Source: Pseudomonas aestuarii
GTDB taxonomy: Bacteria; Pseudomonadota; Gammaproteobacteria; Pseudomonadales; Pseudomonadaceae
Direction of reading: 5' to 3'
Assembly: GCF_027988105.1 (NCBI RefSeq)
Contig: NZ_JAQJZJ010000002.1
Coordinates: 1 to 64,000 of the forward strand
DNA: 64,000 nucleotides
The number at the start of each line of letters is the position of its first letter. The first letter of the stretch is position 1. Made by a program: the position numbers and the translations under genes. The notes under the pieces were generated by a model that had not been told where the DNA came from, did no database searches, and saw only the letters and a list, made by a program, of their open reading frames with translations. Positions 35,585-44,543 of the stretch are shown piece after piece.

Positions 35585-37525
35585 ATGACCAAGGAGCGAG
35601 ACCACGATGGCGAACAGCGCTTCCGCCCCCGACCGGGGGCACCGAAACAGCGCGATCAGACCTTCATCAACCAGGTGCTGCGCCAGGCCAACAAGGCTGG
35701 TACCGGTAAGACGCGCAAGGCAGGACATCAACCCGGCCCACGCCTCGGCCGCGGCCATGTCGCCGCACGCTTCAGTGCGCAACAGGTATCGCCCAATTCG
35801 CGCCGGGTGACCATCAAGACCCGCCTGGTGAACCTGCGTCAGGCCGGCAAACGCTCGACCCTCAGCCACCTACGCTACATTGAGCGCGACGGCGTAAGTC
35901 GCGAAGGCAACCCCGGCAAAGCCTACGGCCCACAGACAGATCAGGTCGATGTAGAAGCTTTCGAGAAGCGCGGCCGGGAGGATCGCCACCAGTTCCGTTT
36001 CATCGTCTCACCCGAGGATGCCGAGCAACTCGATGATCTACGCACCTACACCCGCCACCTGATGAGCCGCATGGAGGCCGATCTGGGCACCCGCCTTGAC
36101 TGGGTGGCGGTCGATCACTGGAACACCGATAACCCGCACACTCACATCGTCCTGCGCGGCAAGGACGAGACGGGCAAGGATCTGATTATTGCCCGTGACT
36201 ACATCGCCGAGGGCATGCGCAATCGTGCCGCGGAATTGGCAACAGAATGGCTCGGACCACGCACCGACCTGGAGATCCAGCGCAGCCTGCAGCACGAGGT
36301 GCAGCAAGAACGCTGGACGAGCCTGGATCGCGCCTTATTACGCGAGCGCCAGGCCAATCTAGTGCGCCTTGACAGCCTGACCGGCCACCCACGCAGGCAA
36401 CTGTTGATCGGACGTTTACAGCACTTGCAGAAGATGGGGCTTGCAGTCGAGGATCGACCTGGCCAGTGGATGATCGGTCGCGATATAGAGTCTACGTTGA
36501 GAGCCATGGGCGAACGCGGCGATATCGTGCGAACGATGCAGCGCGCCATGGGGGGCGTACAGCGTGACATCGCGATCTTCGAGCCGAGCACTGGTAGCGA
36601 CGTTGTAGTTGGCCAGGTGGTAGCAAAAGGGCTGGCGGACGAACTGCACGACAAGGGCTATTTGGTGGTGGACGGGATCGACGGCAAGGCCCACTACCTC
36701 GCCTTGCCCGCACGCATGGAACTGGTCACCTTCCCGCTCGGCGCGGTGGTCGAGGCTCGAGGCTCATTCGTGCCGCGTGCAATAGACCGCAGCATTGCCG
36801 CACAGGCAGTCGCAGGCCTGTATCGCAGCGATCGTCACCTTGCAGTAGCCAAGAGCCTAGGTCGTGACACACAGGCTCTGGTCGAATCGCATGTGCGGCG
36901 TCTGGAGGCCTTGCGTCGGGCCGGGGTTGTCGAACGGGTTGCCGAGGGCGTCTGGCGAGTGCCAGCCGATTTGCCCGAGCAAGGTCGTCTGTACGACGCC
37001 CGCCGACTTGGCGACGTGTCCGTTAATCTCCGTACGCCCCTATCCATCGAGCGGCAGATCCGCGTTATGGGGGCAACGTGGTTGGATCAGCAACTGATTG
37101 ACGGCGGTAAGGATTTGTCGGGCAAGGGCTTTGGCGCGCAGGTGCGCGAAGCACTGCGTCAACGTGCAGATTACCTGGTGGATCAGGGCTTGGCCGAACG
37201 TAAAGGCGCGCGTGTCTTACTTGCTCGAAACTTGCTGGCGACACTGCGTGGGCGCGAGCTATCGGCCACCGCTCAGGACATCATGGCGAATACGGGTATG
37301 CAGTACCGCCCGGCGTTAGACGGCGAACGTGTCAGCGGGATTTATCGACGCAGCGTGCAGTTGGCCAGCGGCCGTTTCGCCCTACTCGACGACGGTCTCG
37401 GCTTCAGCCTCGTGCCCTGGAAACCCGTGATCGAGACGAAGCTCGGGCAGAGCATTTCTGCAGTCGTGCAGGGCAATGGCGTGTCGTGGCAGTTGGGCCG
37501 GCAACGCGGGCCGGCGATCGGCTGA
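35585..37525 (+). CDS. rlxS: Relaxase RlxS (DUF3363, VirD2-like)
   Basis: Protein of 646 aa that nicks oriT and leads the transferred strand. The N-terminal relaxase domain has VTIKTRLVNLRQAG, LSHLRYIERDGVSREG and the metal-binding HUH-type motif in DNPHTHIVLRGKD; the rest (about residues 230-640) is DUF3363, ending VVQGNGVSWQLGRQRG. This architecture is typical of Tn4371-like ICEs. The ATG at 35585 is preceded by GGAGG and continues MTKERDHDGEQRF; the longer upstream frame lacks a ribosome site. Confidence 0.9.
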   Translation: MTKERDHDGEQRFRPRPGAPKQRDQTFINQVLRQANKAGTGKTRKAGHQPGPRLGRGHVAARFSAQQVSPNSRRVTIKTRLVNLRQAGKRSTLSHLRYIERDGVSREGNPGKAYGPQTDQVDVEAFEKRGREDRHQFRFIVSPEDAEQLDDLRTYTRHLMSRMEADLGTRLDWVAVDHWNTDNPHTHIVLRGKDETGKDLIIARDYIAEGMRNRAAELATEWLGPRTDLEIQRSLQHEVQQERWTSLDRALLRERQANLVRLDSLTGHPRRQLLIGRLQHLQKMGLAVEDRPGQWMIGRDIESTLRAMGERGDIVRTMQRAMGGVQRDIAIFEPSTGSDVVVGQVVAKGLADELHDKGYLVVDGIDGKAHYLALPARMELVTFPLGAVVEARGSFVPRAIDRSIAAQAVAGLYRSDRHLAVAKSLGRDTQALVESHVRRLEALRRAGVVERVAEGVWRVPADLPEQGRLYDARRLGDVSVNLRTPLSIERQIRVMGATWLDQQLIDGGKDLSGKGFGAQVREALRQRADYLVDQGLAERKGARVLLARNLLATLRGRELSATAQDIMANTGMQYRPALDGERVSGIYRRSVQLASGRFALLDDGLGFSLVPWKPVIETKLGQSISAVVQGNGVSWQLGRQRGPAIG

Positions 37526-37540
37526 ACGATGGTGCTGCGC

Positions 37541-38395
37541 TCATTCCAGCCCAGGTTCCTGCTGCAGCCATTGCTCAAACAGTCGACTCTCAGGTTTGCC
37601 TTCCTTCGCCGCGTAGTACACCAGGCGCAGGTGGCGATCCTCGTCGATGGTCAGCGTGGTGTGCTCAAAGACCACCTGGCCAATCTCCTCAATGTGCAAA
37701 TTCCGTATGCCTTGGCAGGGGCCGTGGATGTCCTGCTGTCGCCACCAGGCCTTGAAGTCGGGATCGACCTTCTCCAGGTCCTTCACCAACGCGGCAATAT
37801 CCGGATCCTGGGTCGCACGCACGAAGTCGCGACGAAAGCTCGAGAGGATCTGCAGTGCCTGCTCTTCCCAGGGATTGAATAGCTCACGCATCACCGGCGT
37901 GGTGAACAGCATCCACAGCAGGTTGCGGCGATCTGCCGGGTGCGCGGAAAAGCCGAATACCCGATCCGCTGCCGCGTTCCAGGCCAGTACATCCCAGCGC
38001 AGGTTGAGTACGTAAGCCGGACGCGAAGGGATGTCCTCCATCAAACGGTGTATCAGCGGCGGTACGACGCACCAAGTCCGGCCTGGCTCCGCCGGCAAAC
38101 GCTGGTGAGCCAGCAGGAACAGATATCGTCGCTCTGTTGCGTCCAGCTTGAGCGTTCGGGATAGGTTATCCAAGAACGTGGAAGACACACTGATGTCCCG
38201 CCCCTGCTCCAGCCAGGTGTACCAGGACAGTCCCACCCCTGCCAGGGCCGCGACCTCCTCGCGGCGCAATCCAGGCGTCCGTCGCCGGCTGCCGGCGGGC
38301 AGTCCCACATCCTCCGGTGAAATCCGCTCACGCCGACTGCGCAGGAATTCAGCCAGCTCTGCCCGGGAGCGTTCGAGTGTGCGAGGCGCGCTCAT
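37541..38395 (-). CDS. MmyB-type Xre regulator of biosynthetic cluster
   Basis: Protein of 284 aa with N-terminal Xre HTH (TPGLRREEVAALAGVGLSWY, then LEQGRDIS) and C-terminal MmyB-like ligand-binding domain (AYVLNLRWDVLAWNAAADRV). These regulators sit beside antibiotic and stress genes, and the domain binds small hydrophobic ligands. The ATG at 38395 has GGAGGT 7 nt upstream. It is divergent from the ALAS-like gene across 156 bp that must hold both promoters (A+T-rich, with TATACT and TATAAG candidates on the minus strand). It is the likely cluster regulator. Confidence 0.85.
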   Translation of the reverse strand: MSAPRTLERSRAELAEFLRSRRERISPEDVGLPAGSRRRTPGLRREEVAALAGVGLSWYTWLEQGRDISVSSTFLDNLSRTLKLDATERRYLFLLAHQRLPAEPGRTWCVVPPLIHRLMEDIPSRPAYVLNLRWDVLAWNAAADRVFGFSAHPADRRNLLWMLFTTPVMRELFNPWEEQALQILSSFRRDFVRATQDPDIAALVKDLEKVDPDFKAWWRQQDIHGPCQGIRNLHIEEIGQVVFEHTTLTIDEDRHLRLVYYAAKEGKPESRLFEQWLQQEPGLE

Positions 38396-38551
38396 CCAGT
38401 TACCTCCAGTAATAGTATAAACAGTCAAATTGTAACCCTTATAAATCCAAACAAGAATACCTCCTCCCTGGCCGTAAAGGAGCGTGCCAGGGTGCTTGCT
38501 TGATGAGGAAAAACACATCGACGTGTCATCAACTGCTCAGGAGATATACGG

Positions 38552-39784
38552 ATGTACCAGGCACTTCTTCGCGAACAACTGGAGACATTGAAGTCATCCA
38601 ACCAGTACCGCACTTTCACCACTCTCAGCCGCATCTGCGGCCAGTACCCACTGGCCAAATTGACAGGTACAAACCAGCGACCGGTGGTTGTCTGGTGCAG
38701 CAACGACTACCTCGGCATGTCCCAGCACCCCATCGTCCGCGAGGAGATGCACGACGCGCTGGAGACTTACGGCGCAGGCTCTGGTGGCTCGCGCAATATT
38801 GGCGGCTCCCATGAGATTTATGCCCGCCTGGAAGAAAGCCTTGCCGATTGGCATGGCAAGGAAGCGGCCTTGGTCTTCCCTACCGGCTTCGGCTCTAACG
38901 ACGCCACGATCCAGTGTCTGCTGCGGCAGATTCCGGATTGTGTGGTGGTAAGCGATGAGTTGAACCATGCCTCCATCGTCAGCGGCATTCGCTCGACGCC
39001 GAACGAGCGCAAGATCTTCCGGCATAACGACGTTGCCCACCTGGAGCAGATACTCGCCGGCTACCCACTCGGCCAGCCAAAGCTTGTCGTATTCGAGTCC
39101 ATTTACTCGATGGATGGGGACATTGCGCCCATCGCAGCGATCGTCGAAATCGCCAAGCGCTACAACGCGCTCACCTACCTCGATGAAGTGCATGCCGTCG
39201 GCATGTACGGCCCGCGCGGCGCTGGTATCGCCGCCGAGCGTGTGCTGGCAGACCGGGTGGATATCATCCAGGGCACGATGGCCAAGGGCATCGGCGTTAT
39301 AGGCGGCTATATCGCCTCGACCCAGGTCATCGTCGACGCCGTGCGCTCCTTCGCCACCGGTTTCATCTTCACCACTTCCCTGCCGCCCGCCATTACGGCC
39401 GGCTGCCTGGCCAGCGTGAATCACCTCAAGGTAAGCAGCCTGGAGCGTGATCTTTTGCGCACCAATACTGCCAAGCTACGCGAGCGCCTCAAGCACCACG
39501 ACGTGCCAGTCATGCCCTGCTCGCAGACTCACGTACTGCCGGTGCTGGTAGGTGATGCGCAGCGCTGCAAGGCCGCGGCAGAACGTCTGCTGCACATCCA
39601 TGGTGTGTACCTGCAGCCAATCAACTACCCGTCGGTACCGATAGGCACCGAACGCTTCCGGGTCAACGCCACCCCGAACCACAGCGACGAGCAGATCGTG
39701 CATCTGGCGGCCTCGCTGCGCGAGACCTTCGAGCACTTCTCCATACCCCTGGCCTCCCAGGCCTTCGGCACGGAGGTGGCCTGA
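38552..39784 (+). CDS. 5-aminolevulinate synthase-like enzyme
   Basis: PLP-dependent alpha-oxoamine synthase of 410 aa, closest in pattern to ALA synthase ([27 protein letters not shown]). Lys245 (GTMAKGIG) is the Schiff-base Lys. Ser80 (SGGSRNIGG) replaces the Thr of the canonical SGGTRNISG; that Thr (T83 in Rhodobacter capsulatus ALAS) restricts the enzyme to glycine. With succinyl-CoA and L-serine the product would be 5-amino-6-hydroxy-4-oxohexanoate, the alaremycin precursor. Pseudomonads make haem by the C5 route, so a haem role is unlikely. First gene of a five-gene operon; ribosome site AGGAG. Confidence 0.9.
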   Translation: MYQALLREQLETLKSSNQYRTFTTLSRICGQYPLAKLTGTNQRPVVVWCSNDYLGMSQHPIVREEMHDALETYGAGSGGSRNIGGSHEIYARLEESLADWHGKEAALVFPTGFGSNDATIQCLLRQIPDCVVVSDELNHASIVSGIRSTPNERKIFRHNDVAHLEQILAGYPLGQPKLVVFESIYSMDGDIAPIAAIVEIAKRYNALTYLDEVHAVGMYGPRGAGIAAERVLADRVDIIQGTMAKGIGVIGGYIASTQVIVDAVRSFATGFIFTTSLPPAITAGCLASVNHLKVSSLERDLLRTNTAKLRERLKHHDVPVMPCSQTHVLPVLVGDAQRCKAAAERLLHIHGVYLQPINYPSVPIGTERFRVNATPNHSDEQIVHLAASLRETFEHFSIPLASQAFGTEVA

Positions 39785-39785
39785 G

Positions 39786-40289
39786 ATGGATCACACCTTC
39801 CTTACCGTGCGCCCCGCGACCATTACCGACCTGGGCAGCCTGGTCGAGTTGCGTGCGCACTTGCTGGACGGCACCTCGGCCAGCTACTCGAGCCGGACTC
39901 CGGATGACGCCATGCGCTGGCGTGCGGCCTACCGTGCCTGGCTGACCAGCCGGCTGAGTGAAAGCGACTGCGTGCAAATCCTGGCGGCCGAACACCGGGA
40001 GTCAGGCCAGGTGCTCGGCTGCGCAACGGCGATTATCGACCAGCGCGCACCGGCTACGGGATGCCTCAATGGTCTTTCCGGCTGGGTACAGTCGGTGGTG
40101 GTGGAGCCCCAGTGGCGCAACCGCGGCATCGCCCGGCAATTGATGCAGCACCTGCTGCGCTGGTTCGCCAACCGTGGCGTCGGTACCGTGGTACTGCAGA
40201 GCACCGAGGAAGCCGGTGCGCTGTACCAGGCCTTAGGTTTCACGGTCAGCGGTGAGCGCTTACTGATTCGTCAGGAGGCCCAGGCATGA
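39786..40289 (+). CDS. GNAT N-acetyltransferase
   Basis: Protein of 167 aa with the acetyl-CoA-binding motif A (SVVVEPQWRNRGIARQLMQH) and motif B (LYQALGFTVSG). It starts 1 nt after the ALAS-like gene and overlaps the next gene by 4 nt. In the proposed pathway it acetylates the 5-amino group of the ALAS product, giving the acetamido group of alaremycin. Self-protection by acetylation is an alternative. Confidence 0.88.
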   Translation: MDHTFLTVRPATITDLGSLVELRAHLLDGTSASYSSRTPDDAMRWRAAYRAWLTSRLSESDCVQILAAEHRESGQVLGCATAIIDQRAPATGCLNGLSGWVQSVVVEPQWRNRGIARQLMQHLLRWFANRGVGTVVLQSTEEAGALYQALGFTVSGERLLIRQEAQA

Positions 40290-41356
40290 GAATCCTGATC
40301 ATCGGCCTCGGCTACGCCGGCCAGCGCTACCAGCGGGCTTTTGAACACATCGCCACCAGCACCGGCATGCCGCTCACCCTGGCCTATGTCGGCCGGCGCC
40401 AGAAACCAACCGAACTTCCCTACTTCGACAGCGTCGGCCGGGCGCTGGAGGAGTTCGCGCCCGAGATCGTCGTGGTCAGCGTCAACGACCACAGCCACGC
40501 GCCCGTACTGCAGCAACTGGCTGGCTACCAGGGCTTCGTGATCTGCGAGAAGCCGCTGGTCACACCGCAGGACGACCTGGCCACTCTCCACGCCGGACTG
40601 GGGCAAGTCAGCGGCTTTGCCCTGGACCTGGTTGAGCGCTACTCGGAGGCCAGTCGGCAACTGCGCGAGTGGGTCGAGCGACATGGCTGGCAGTTGGTGC
40701 GCGCCAACTTCCACTGGGCTAAGGATCGCATCAACGATTATCGCCCTACTTGTGGCGTAACCAGCGAAGTGATCCATGCCCTGGACCTGCTCGGCTGGAT
40801 CTGCCCACGAGCAGGCCTGCTCAGGCTGCAGGGTGTGCTCGGCGCGCGCTCGGACTTTTCGATCTCCGGCAGCGAGGTACTCGATACCGTGCTGCTGACG
40901 GCGAGCCTGGGTGAGGCGCAGGTGACCGGCTACAGCAGTTTCGTCAACATCGTTCGCCAACGCACGGTCGACTTCAGCTTCGTCGACCGCGACGCCCGGC
41001 TGATACACGCACGCCTGGTGTTCGACACACCGCGCTGGGACCACGACCAGTTGCGCATATGGACGCGCACGGCCAGCGGCACCGAGGAACTGCTGCACGA
41101 GTATGCCTGCGCACCCAACGATCCAGGTCTGGACACCATTCACAAGCTGGCGCGGCTGTGTCTGCAGGTGGTGCGCTGGGTCACGCTCAAGGAGCCGCCG
41201 CGCCAGGCATTCGCCGACCTCGACACCGCCGTGGCCCTGCAGCGGTTGCTCAACGAACTCGACACCCATGCGCAGACCCCGCCTCCGGCTCGCTACATCC
41301 ATGGCGAGACGCGTGCACTGCTGCCTGAAGACAGCGATCTGGAAAGCCTCGGGTAA
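40286..41356 (+). CDS. Gfo/Idh/MocA-family oxidoreductase
   Basis: Protein of 356 aa with an N-terminal NAD(P) Rossmann fold (ILIIGLGYAGQRYQ, then EIVVVSVNDHSHAPV) and the CEKPLV motif whose Lys is catalytic in the family; the C-terminal alpha/beta domain starts about residue 125. In an alaremycin-type route the hydroxymethyl group has to be dehydrated to the exomethylene, and a Gfo/Idh enzyme could do this by transient oxidation; this step is inferred from cluster logic. Confidence 0.85.
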   Translation: MRILIIGLGYAGQRYQRAFEHIATSTGMPLTLAYVGRRQKPTELPYFDSVGRALEEFAPEIVVVSVNDHSHAPVLQQLAGYQGFVICEKPLVTPQDDLATLHAGLGQVSGFALDLVERYSEASRQLREWVERHGWQLVRANFHWAKDRINDYRPTCGVTSEVIHALDLLGWICPRAGLLRLQGVLGARSDFSISGSEVLDTVLLTASLGEAQVTGYSSFVNIVRQRTVDFSFVDRDARLIHARLVFDTPRWDHDQLRIWTRTASGTEELLHEYACAPNDPGLDTIHKLARLCLQVVRWVTLKEPPRQAFADLDTAVALQRLLNELDTHAQTPPPARYIHGETRALLPEDSDLESLG

Positions 41357-41379
41357 CCCAAGATCACAAGGAGAACTTT

Positions 41380-43233
41380 ATGTGTGGAATCGCTGGATGG
41401 CTGTCCTACAGCCAGAACATGGAAGCGCAACGCGACACCCTGCAGCGCATGACCGACACCATGGCCCTGCGCGGGCCGGACGCCGGCGGCGTGTGGATCG
41501 ACGGCCCGGTCGGCCTCGGGCATCGCCGGCTGTCGATCATCGACCTAAAAGGCGGTCGCCAACCTATGACAGTGCGCCAAGGCAGCCTGCGTGAAGTCGC
41601 CGCGATCACCTACAGCGGCGAGGTCTACAACTTCCGCGAACTGCGCACCGAGTTGCAGCGGCGCGGGCACCAATTCGAGACCCGTAGCGACACCGAAGTG
41701 GTGCTGCGCGCCTATGTGGAGTGGGGCGAGGCCTTCGTCGAACGGCTCAACGGCATGTACGCCTTTGCTATCTGGGACCTGCGCTCACAGGAGCTCCTGC
41801 TGATCCGAGACCGCATGGGCGTGAAGCCGCTCTACTACTTCCCCACTGCGGATGGTGTGGTCTTTGGCTCCGAGCCCAAGGCGCTGCTGGCCAACTCCTT
41901 GGTACCGCGCAAGGTCCGCGCCGATGGCCTGCGCGAAATTCTGGAGATGGTTAAGACGCCGGGGCACGCCGTGTTCGACGGCATGCGCGAGGTGATGCCG
42001 GGCGAGATCGTGCGGGTAAACCGACAGGGTGTGAACAGCCGGCACTACTGGAAACTGCAAGCACGCGAGCACTGCCACTCGCTGGATGAGACTATCCGCC
42101 ACACCCGCGACCTGCTGGAAGACATTGTCGACCGTCAGATCGTCGCCGACGTGCCACTGTGCAGCTTGCTGTCGGGCGGCCTCGACTCCTCAATCATCAC
42201 CGCCCTTGCCTCGAAGAAGTTGCTGGCTGCCGGCAAGGAGAACATCCGTTCCTTTTCGCTCGACTTCGTCGACCACGGCGGCGGCTTTACCGGCGATGCC
42301 GTGCGTGGCACACCGGATGCCCCCTTCGTCCGCGACTTGGTGGAAAAGATCCGCTCCAGTCACCAGGAAATCATGCTCGACAGCCGCGAGCTGGCTGATC
42401 CAGCTCTGCGCGCGCAGATCGTCCGCGCGCTCGACTTGCCTCCAGCGTTCTGGGGTGACATGTGGCCGTCGCTCTACCGCCTGTTCCAGGAGGTGCGCCA
42501 GCACTCGACGGTGGCGCTGTCTGGCGAGAGCGCGGACGAGGTATTCGGCGGCTACCGCTGGTTCCACGACCCGGTGGCGATCCAGGCCGACACTTTCCCC
42601 TGGCTGACCTCGGTCACCGGCAAGTACTTCGACGGCAAGACCTTGTTCGACCAGAGCCTGCTGAGCCAACTGGATATGCACAGTTTCCTGCGCGACAGCT
42701 ACGTCCAGGCCATCGCCGAGGCGCCGGTGCTGCCAGGTGAGAGTGCGGTGGACCAGCGCATGCGGCAGATGAGCTACGTCAACTTGACGCGTTTCGTGCA
42801 GACCCTGCTGGATCGCAAGGACCGCATGAGCATGGCCGTCGGCCTCGAGGTGCGGGTGCCCTTCTGCGACCACCGTCTGGTGGAGTACGCCTTCAATATC
42901 CCCTGGGCACTGAAGGCCTTCGACGGCCGGGAGAAAAGCATCCTGCGCGCGGCGACTCGCGATCTGCTGCCGGAGTCGATCTCCGAGCGGGTCAAAAGCC
43001 CCTACCCCTCGACCCAGGATCCCGCGTACGAGCGGGCGTTGCGCAACTCGCTGGCGGACATCCTCGCTGACCGTAATGCGCCGGTCACACCGTTGCTCGA
43101 CTCCAGCCGGGTCAGGGACGCCCTGGACAAGCCGCTTGGCAGCATCTCGCCCATGTACGAACGCATGGGTATGGAGCTGGCGGTCGGCCTCAACACCTGG
43201 CTGAACGAGTACGACATCAGCCTCGAACTCTAG
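41380..43233 (+). CDS. Glutamine-dependent asparagine synthase-like amidotransferase
   Basis: Protein of 617 aa with the class-II glutaminase domain (nucleophile Cys2 in MCGIAGW, RLSIIDLKGGRQP, YSGEVYNFRELR) and a C-terminal ATP-pyrophosphatase synthetase domain (LLSGGLDSSIITAL; SGESADEVFGGYRWF). Both active sites look intact. Within this cluster it probably amidates a carboxylate of the pathway product; converting alaremycin to its amide would give primocarcin. Ribosome site AAGGAG before the ATG. Ordinary asparagine synthesis is possible but would not explain the operon. Confidence 0.9.
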   Translation: MCGIAGWLSYSQNMEAQRDTLQRMTDTMALRGPDAGGVWIDGPVGLGHRRLSIIDLKGGRQPMTVRQGSLREVAAITYSGEVYNFRELRTELQRRGHQFETRSDTEVVLRAYVEWGEAFVERLNGMYAFAIWDLRSQELLLIRDRMGVKPLYYFPTADGVVFGSEPKALLANSLVPRKVRADGLREILEMVKTPGHAVFDGMREVMPGEIVRVNRQGVNSRHYWKLQAREHCHSLDETIRHTRDLLEDIVDRQIVADVPLCSLLSGGLDSSIITALASKKLLAAGKENIRSFSLDFVDHGGGFTGDAVRGTPDAPFVRDLVEKIRSSHQEIMLDSRELADPALRAQIVRALDLPPAFWGDMWPSLYRLFQEVRQHSTVALSGESADEVFGGYRWFHDPVAIQADTFPWLTSVTGKYFDGKTLFDQSLLSQLDMHSFLRDSYVQAIAEAPVLPGESAVDQRMRQMSYVNLTRFVQTLLDRKDRMSMAVGLEVRVPFCDHRLVEYAFNIPWALKAFDGREKSILRAATRDLLPESISERVKSPYPSTQDPAYERALRNSLADILADRNAPVTPLLDSSRVRDALDKPLGSISPMYERMGMELAVGLNTWLNEYDISLEL

Positions 43234-43321
43234 CCACCAACCGGATGTTGCCCCGGTTCGGGGCCGCATCCCTCAGCGGTACCACCTACGCGCCTCCACT
43301 AGAGCGCAAGCGAGCCTGAGC

Positions 43322-44521
43322 ATGCACACACACAACCAATCCCCGATCTACCTGATAGCGCTGGGGGCCTTTGCCCTTGGCATGGCCTCCTATGTCACCG
43401 CCGGATTGATCCCGATGATCGAGGCGTGGTTCTCAGTGTCCGTGGCGGTCGCCGCCCAGTTGGTCACCGCCTTCACCCTGGCCTACGGCCTGGGCTCCCC
43501 GATCTTCGTCGCCCTGACCCCAGCGCATCGTCAGCGCACCGGCCTGCTGCTGGCTCTGGGCCTGTTCGTCATCGCCAACGCCGCCAGCGCGCTGGCTGAG
43601 GACTTCACCTTGCTGATGATTTGGCGAGCCATCGCCGGCATCGGTGCCGGCGTCTACCTGGCCATGGGCATCGGTGCCTCGGCGGCGGTGTCCACGCCGG
43701 AACGCCGAGGCAAAGCCATCGCCATCATCATGGGTGGCATGGCCAGTGGCGTGGTGCTGGGCGTGCCACTCAGCCTGCTCGTCGCCGAACAGATGGGCTG
43801 GCAGTCCGCCCTGTGGCTGGTCACCCTACTCGGCCTGGTGGCGTTCTTCGGCTTGCTGCTGAAACTTCCAGCTCTGCCCGCTGCGACGGCTACCTCTCTG
43901 AGGCAGAAGCTGGCGATCCTGGGTGACGGCCATGTACTGGTCATCTTGCTGGTATCTCTGCTCGCGGCCATCGCCAGTCTAGGTATGTATACCTTCATCG
44001 CGCCGCTGCTGGCGGATCCGGCCTACGGCGCGGTGCGCTCGGTAACACCCTACCTCTGGGTGTGGGGCATCGGCGGCGTGCTGGGCAGTTTTCTGATCGG
44101 CCCACTGGTGGACCGTATCAAGGGCCCGACCCTGACCTTCGCCATCATGCTGATCCTCGCCGTATCGCTGTTCGCGCTTCCGCTGACAGCTACCCTCAGC
44201 ACCTGGCTGGTCATGCTGCCTATCGTTCTCTGGGGCGCTGTTGGCTGGGCCCTGCAGGTGCCGCAGAACAATGAGTTAATCCTGGCCCGCCAGGCCCAAG
44301 GCGATGGCAACCTAGCCATCGCACTGAACGAGTCGGCGCTCTACCTGGGCAGCGCCATCGGCGCCGCGGCGGGTGGCTTCGTGCTGCTGTTGCAGATACC
44401 CATCTGGACCTTGGCCGCCAGTGCCGGCGGCGTGGCCGCGTTGGGCGTCCTGCTGCAGATCATCAACCTGCGGCGCCAGCCAAGCTGGGCCGGTAGTGTC
44501 CAAGCCAAACCCTACAACTGA
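43322..44521 (+). CDS. MFS exporter of the cluster product
   Basis: DHA1-type MFS transporter of 399 aa with twelve membrane segments (YLIALGAFALGMASYVTAGL, GIGAGVYLAMGIGASAAVST). This branch (AraJ/NepI-like) exports small metabolites and drugs. Last gene of the biosynthetic operon, 89 bp after the amidotransferase; a GCCCCG/CGGGGC hairpin (about 43250-43264) without T-run lies in the gap. It should export the product and provide self-resistance, as no resistant copy of ALA dehydratase (HemB) is nearby. Confidence 0.87.
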   Translation: MHTHNQSPIYLIALGAFALGMASYVTAGLIPMIEAWFSVSVAVAAQLVTAFTLAYGLGSPIFVALTPAHRQRTGLLLALGLFVIANAASALAEDFTLLMIWRAIAGIGAGVYLAMGIGASAAVSTPERRGKAIAIIMGGMASGVVLGVPLSLLVAEQMGWQSALWLVTLLGLVAFFGLLLKLPALPAATATSLRQKLAILGDGHVLVILLVSLLAAIASLGMYTFIAPLLADPAYGAVRSVTPYLWVWGIGGVLGSFLIGPLVDRIKGPTLTFAIMLILAVSLFALPLTATLSTWLVMLPIVLWGAVGWALQVPQNNELILARQAQGDGNLAIALNESALYLGSAIGAAAGGFVLLLQIPIWTLAASAGGVAALGVLLQIINLRRQPSWAGSVQAKPYN

Positions 44522-44543
44522 CTCAACACATGGAGGAAAGGCC

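Noticed and set aside
38552-39784. ALAS-like gene as a haem biosynthesis enzyme
   Set aside because: Pseudomonads use the glutamyl-tRNA route, the gene is in a biosynthetic operon with an exporter, and the glycine-selecting Thr is Ser.
43250-43264. Terminator between the amidotransferase and MFS genes
   Set aside because: Hairpin without a T-run; the MFS gene is more likely in the same operon.
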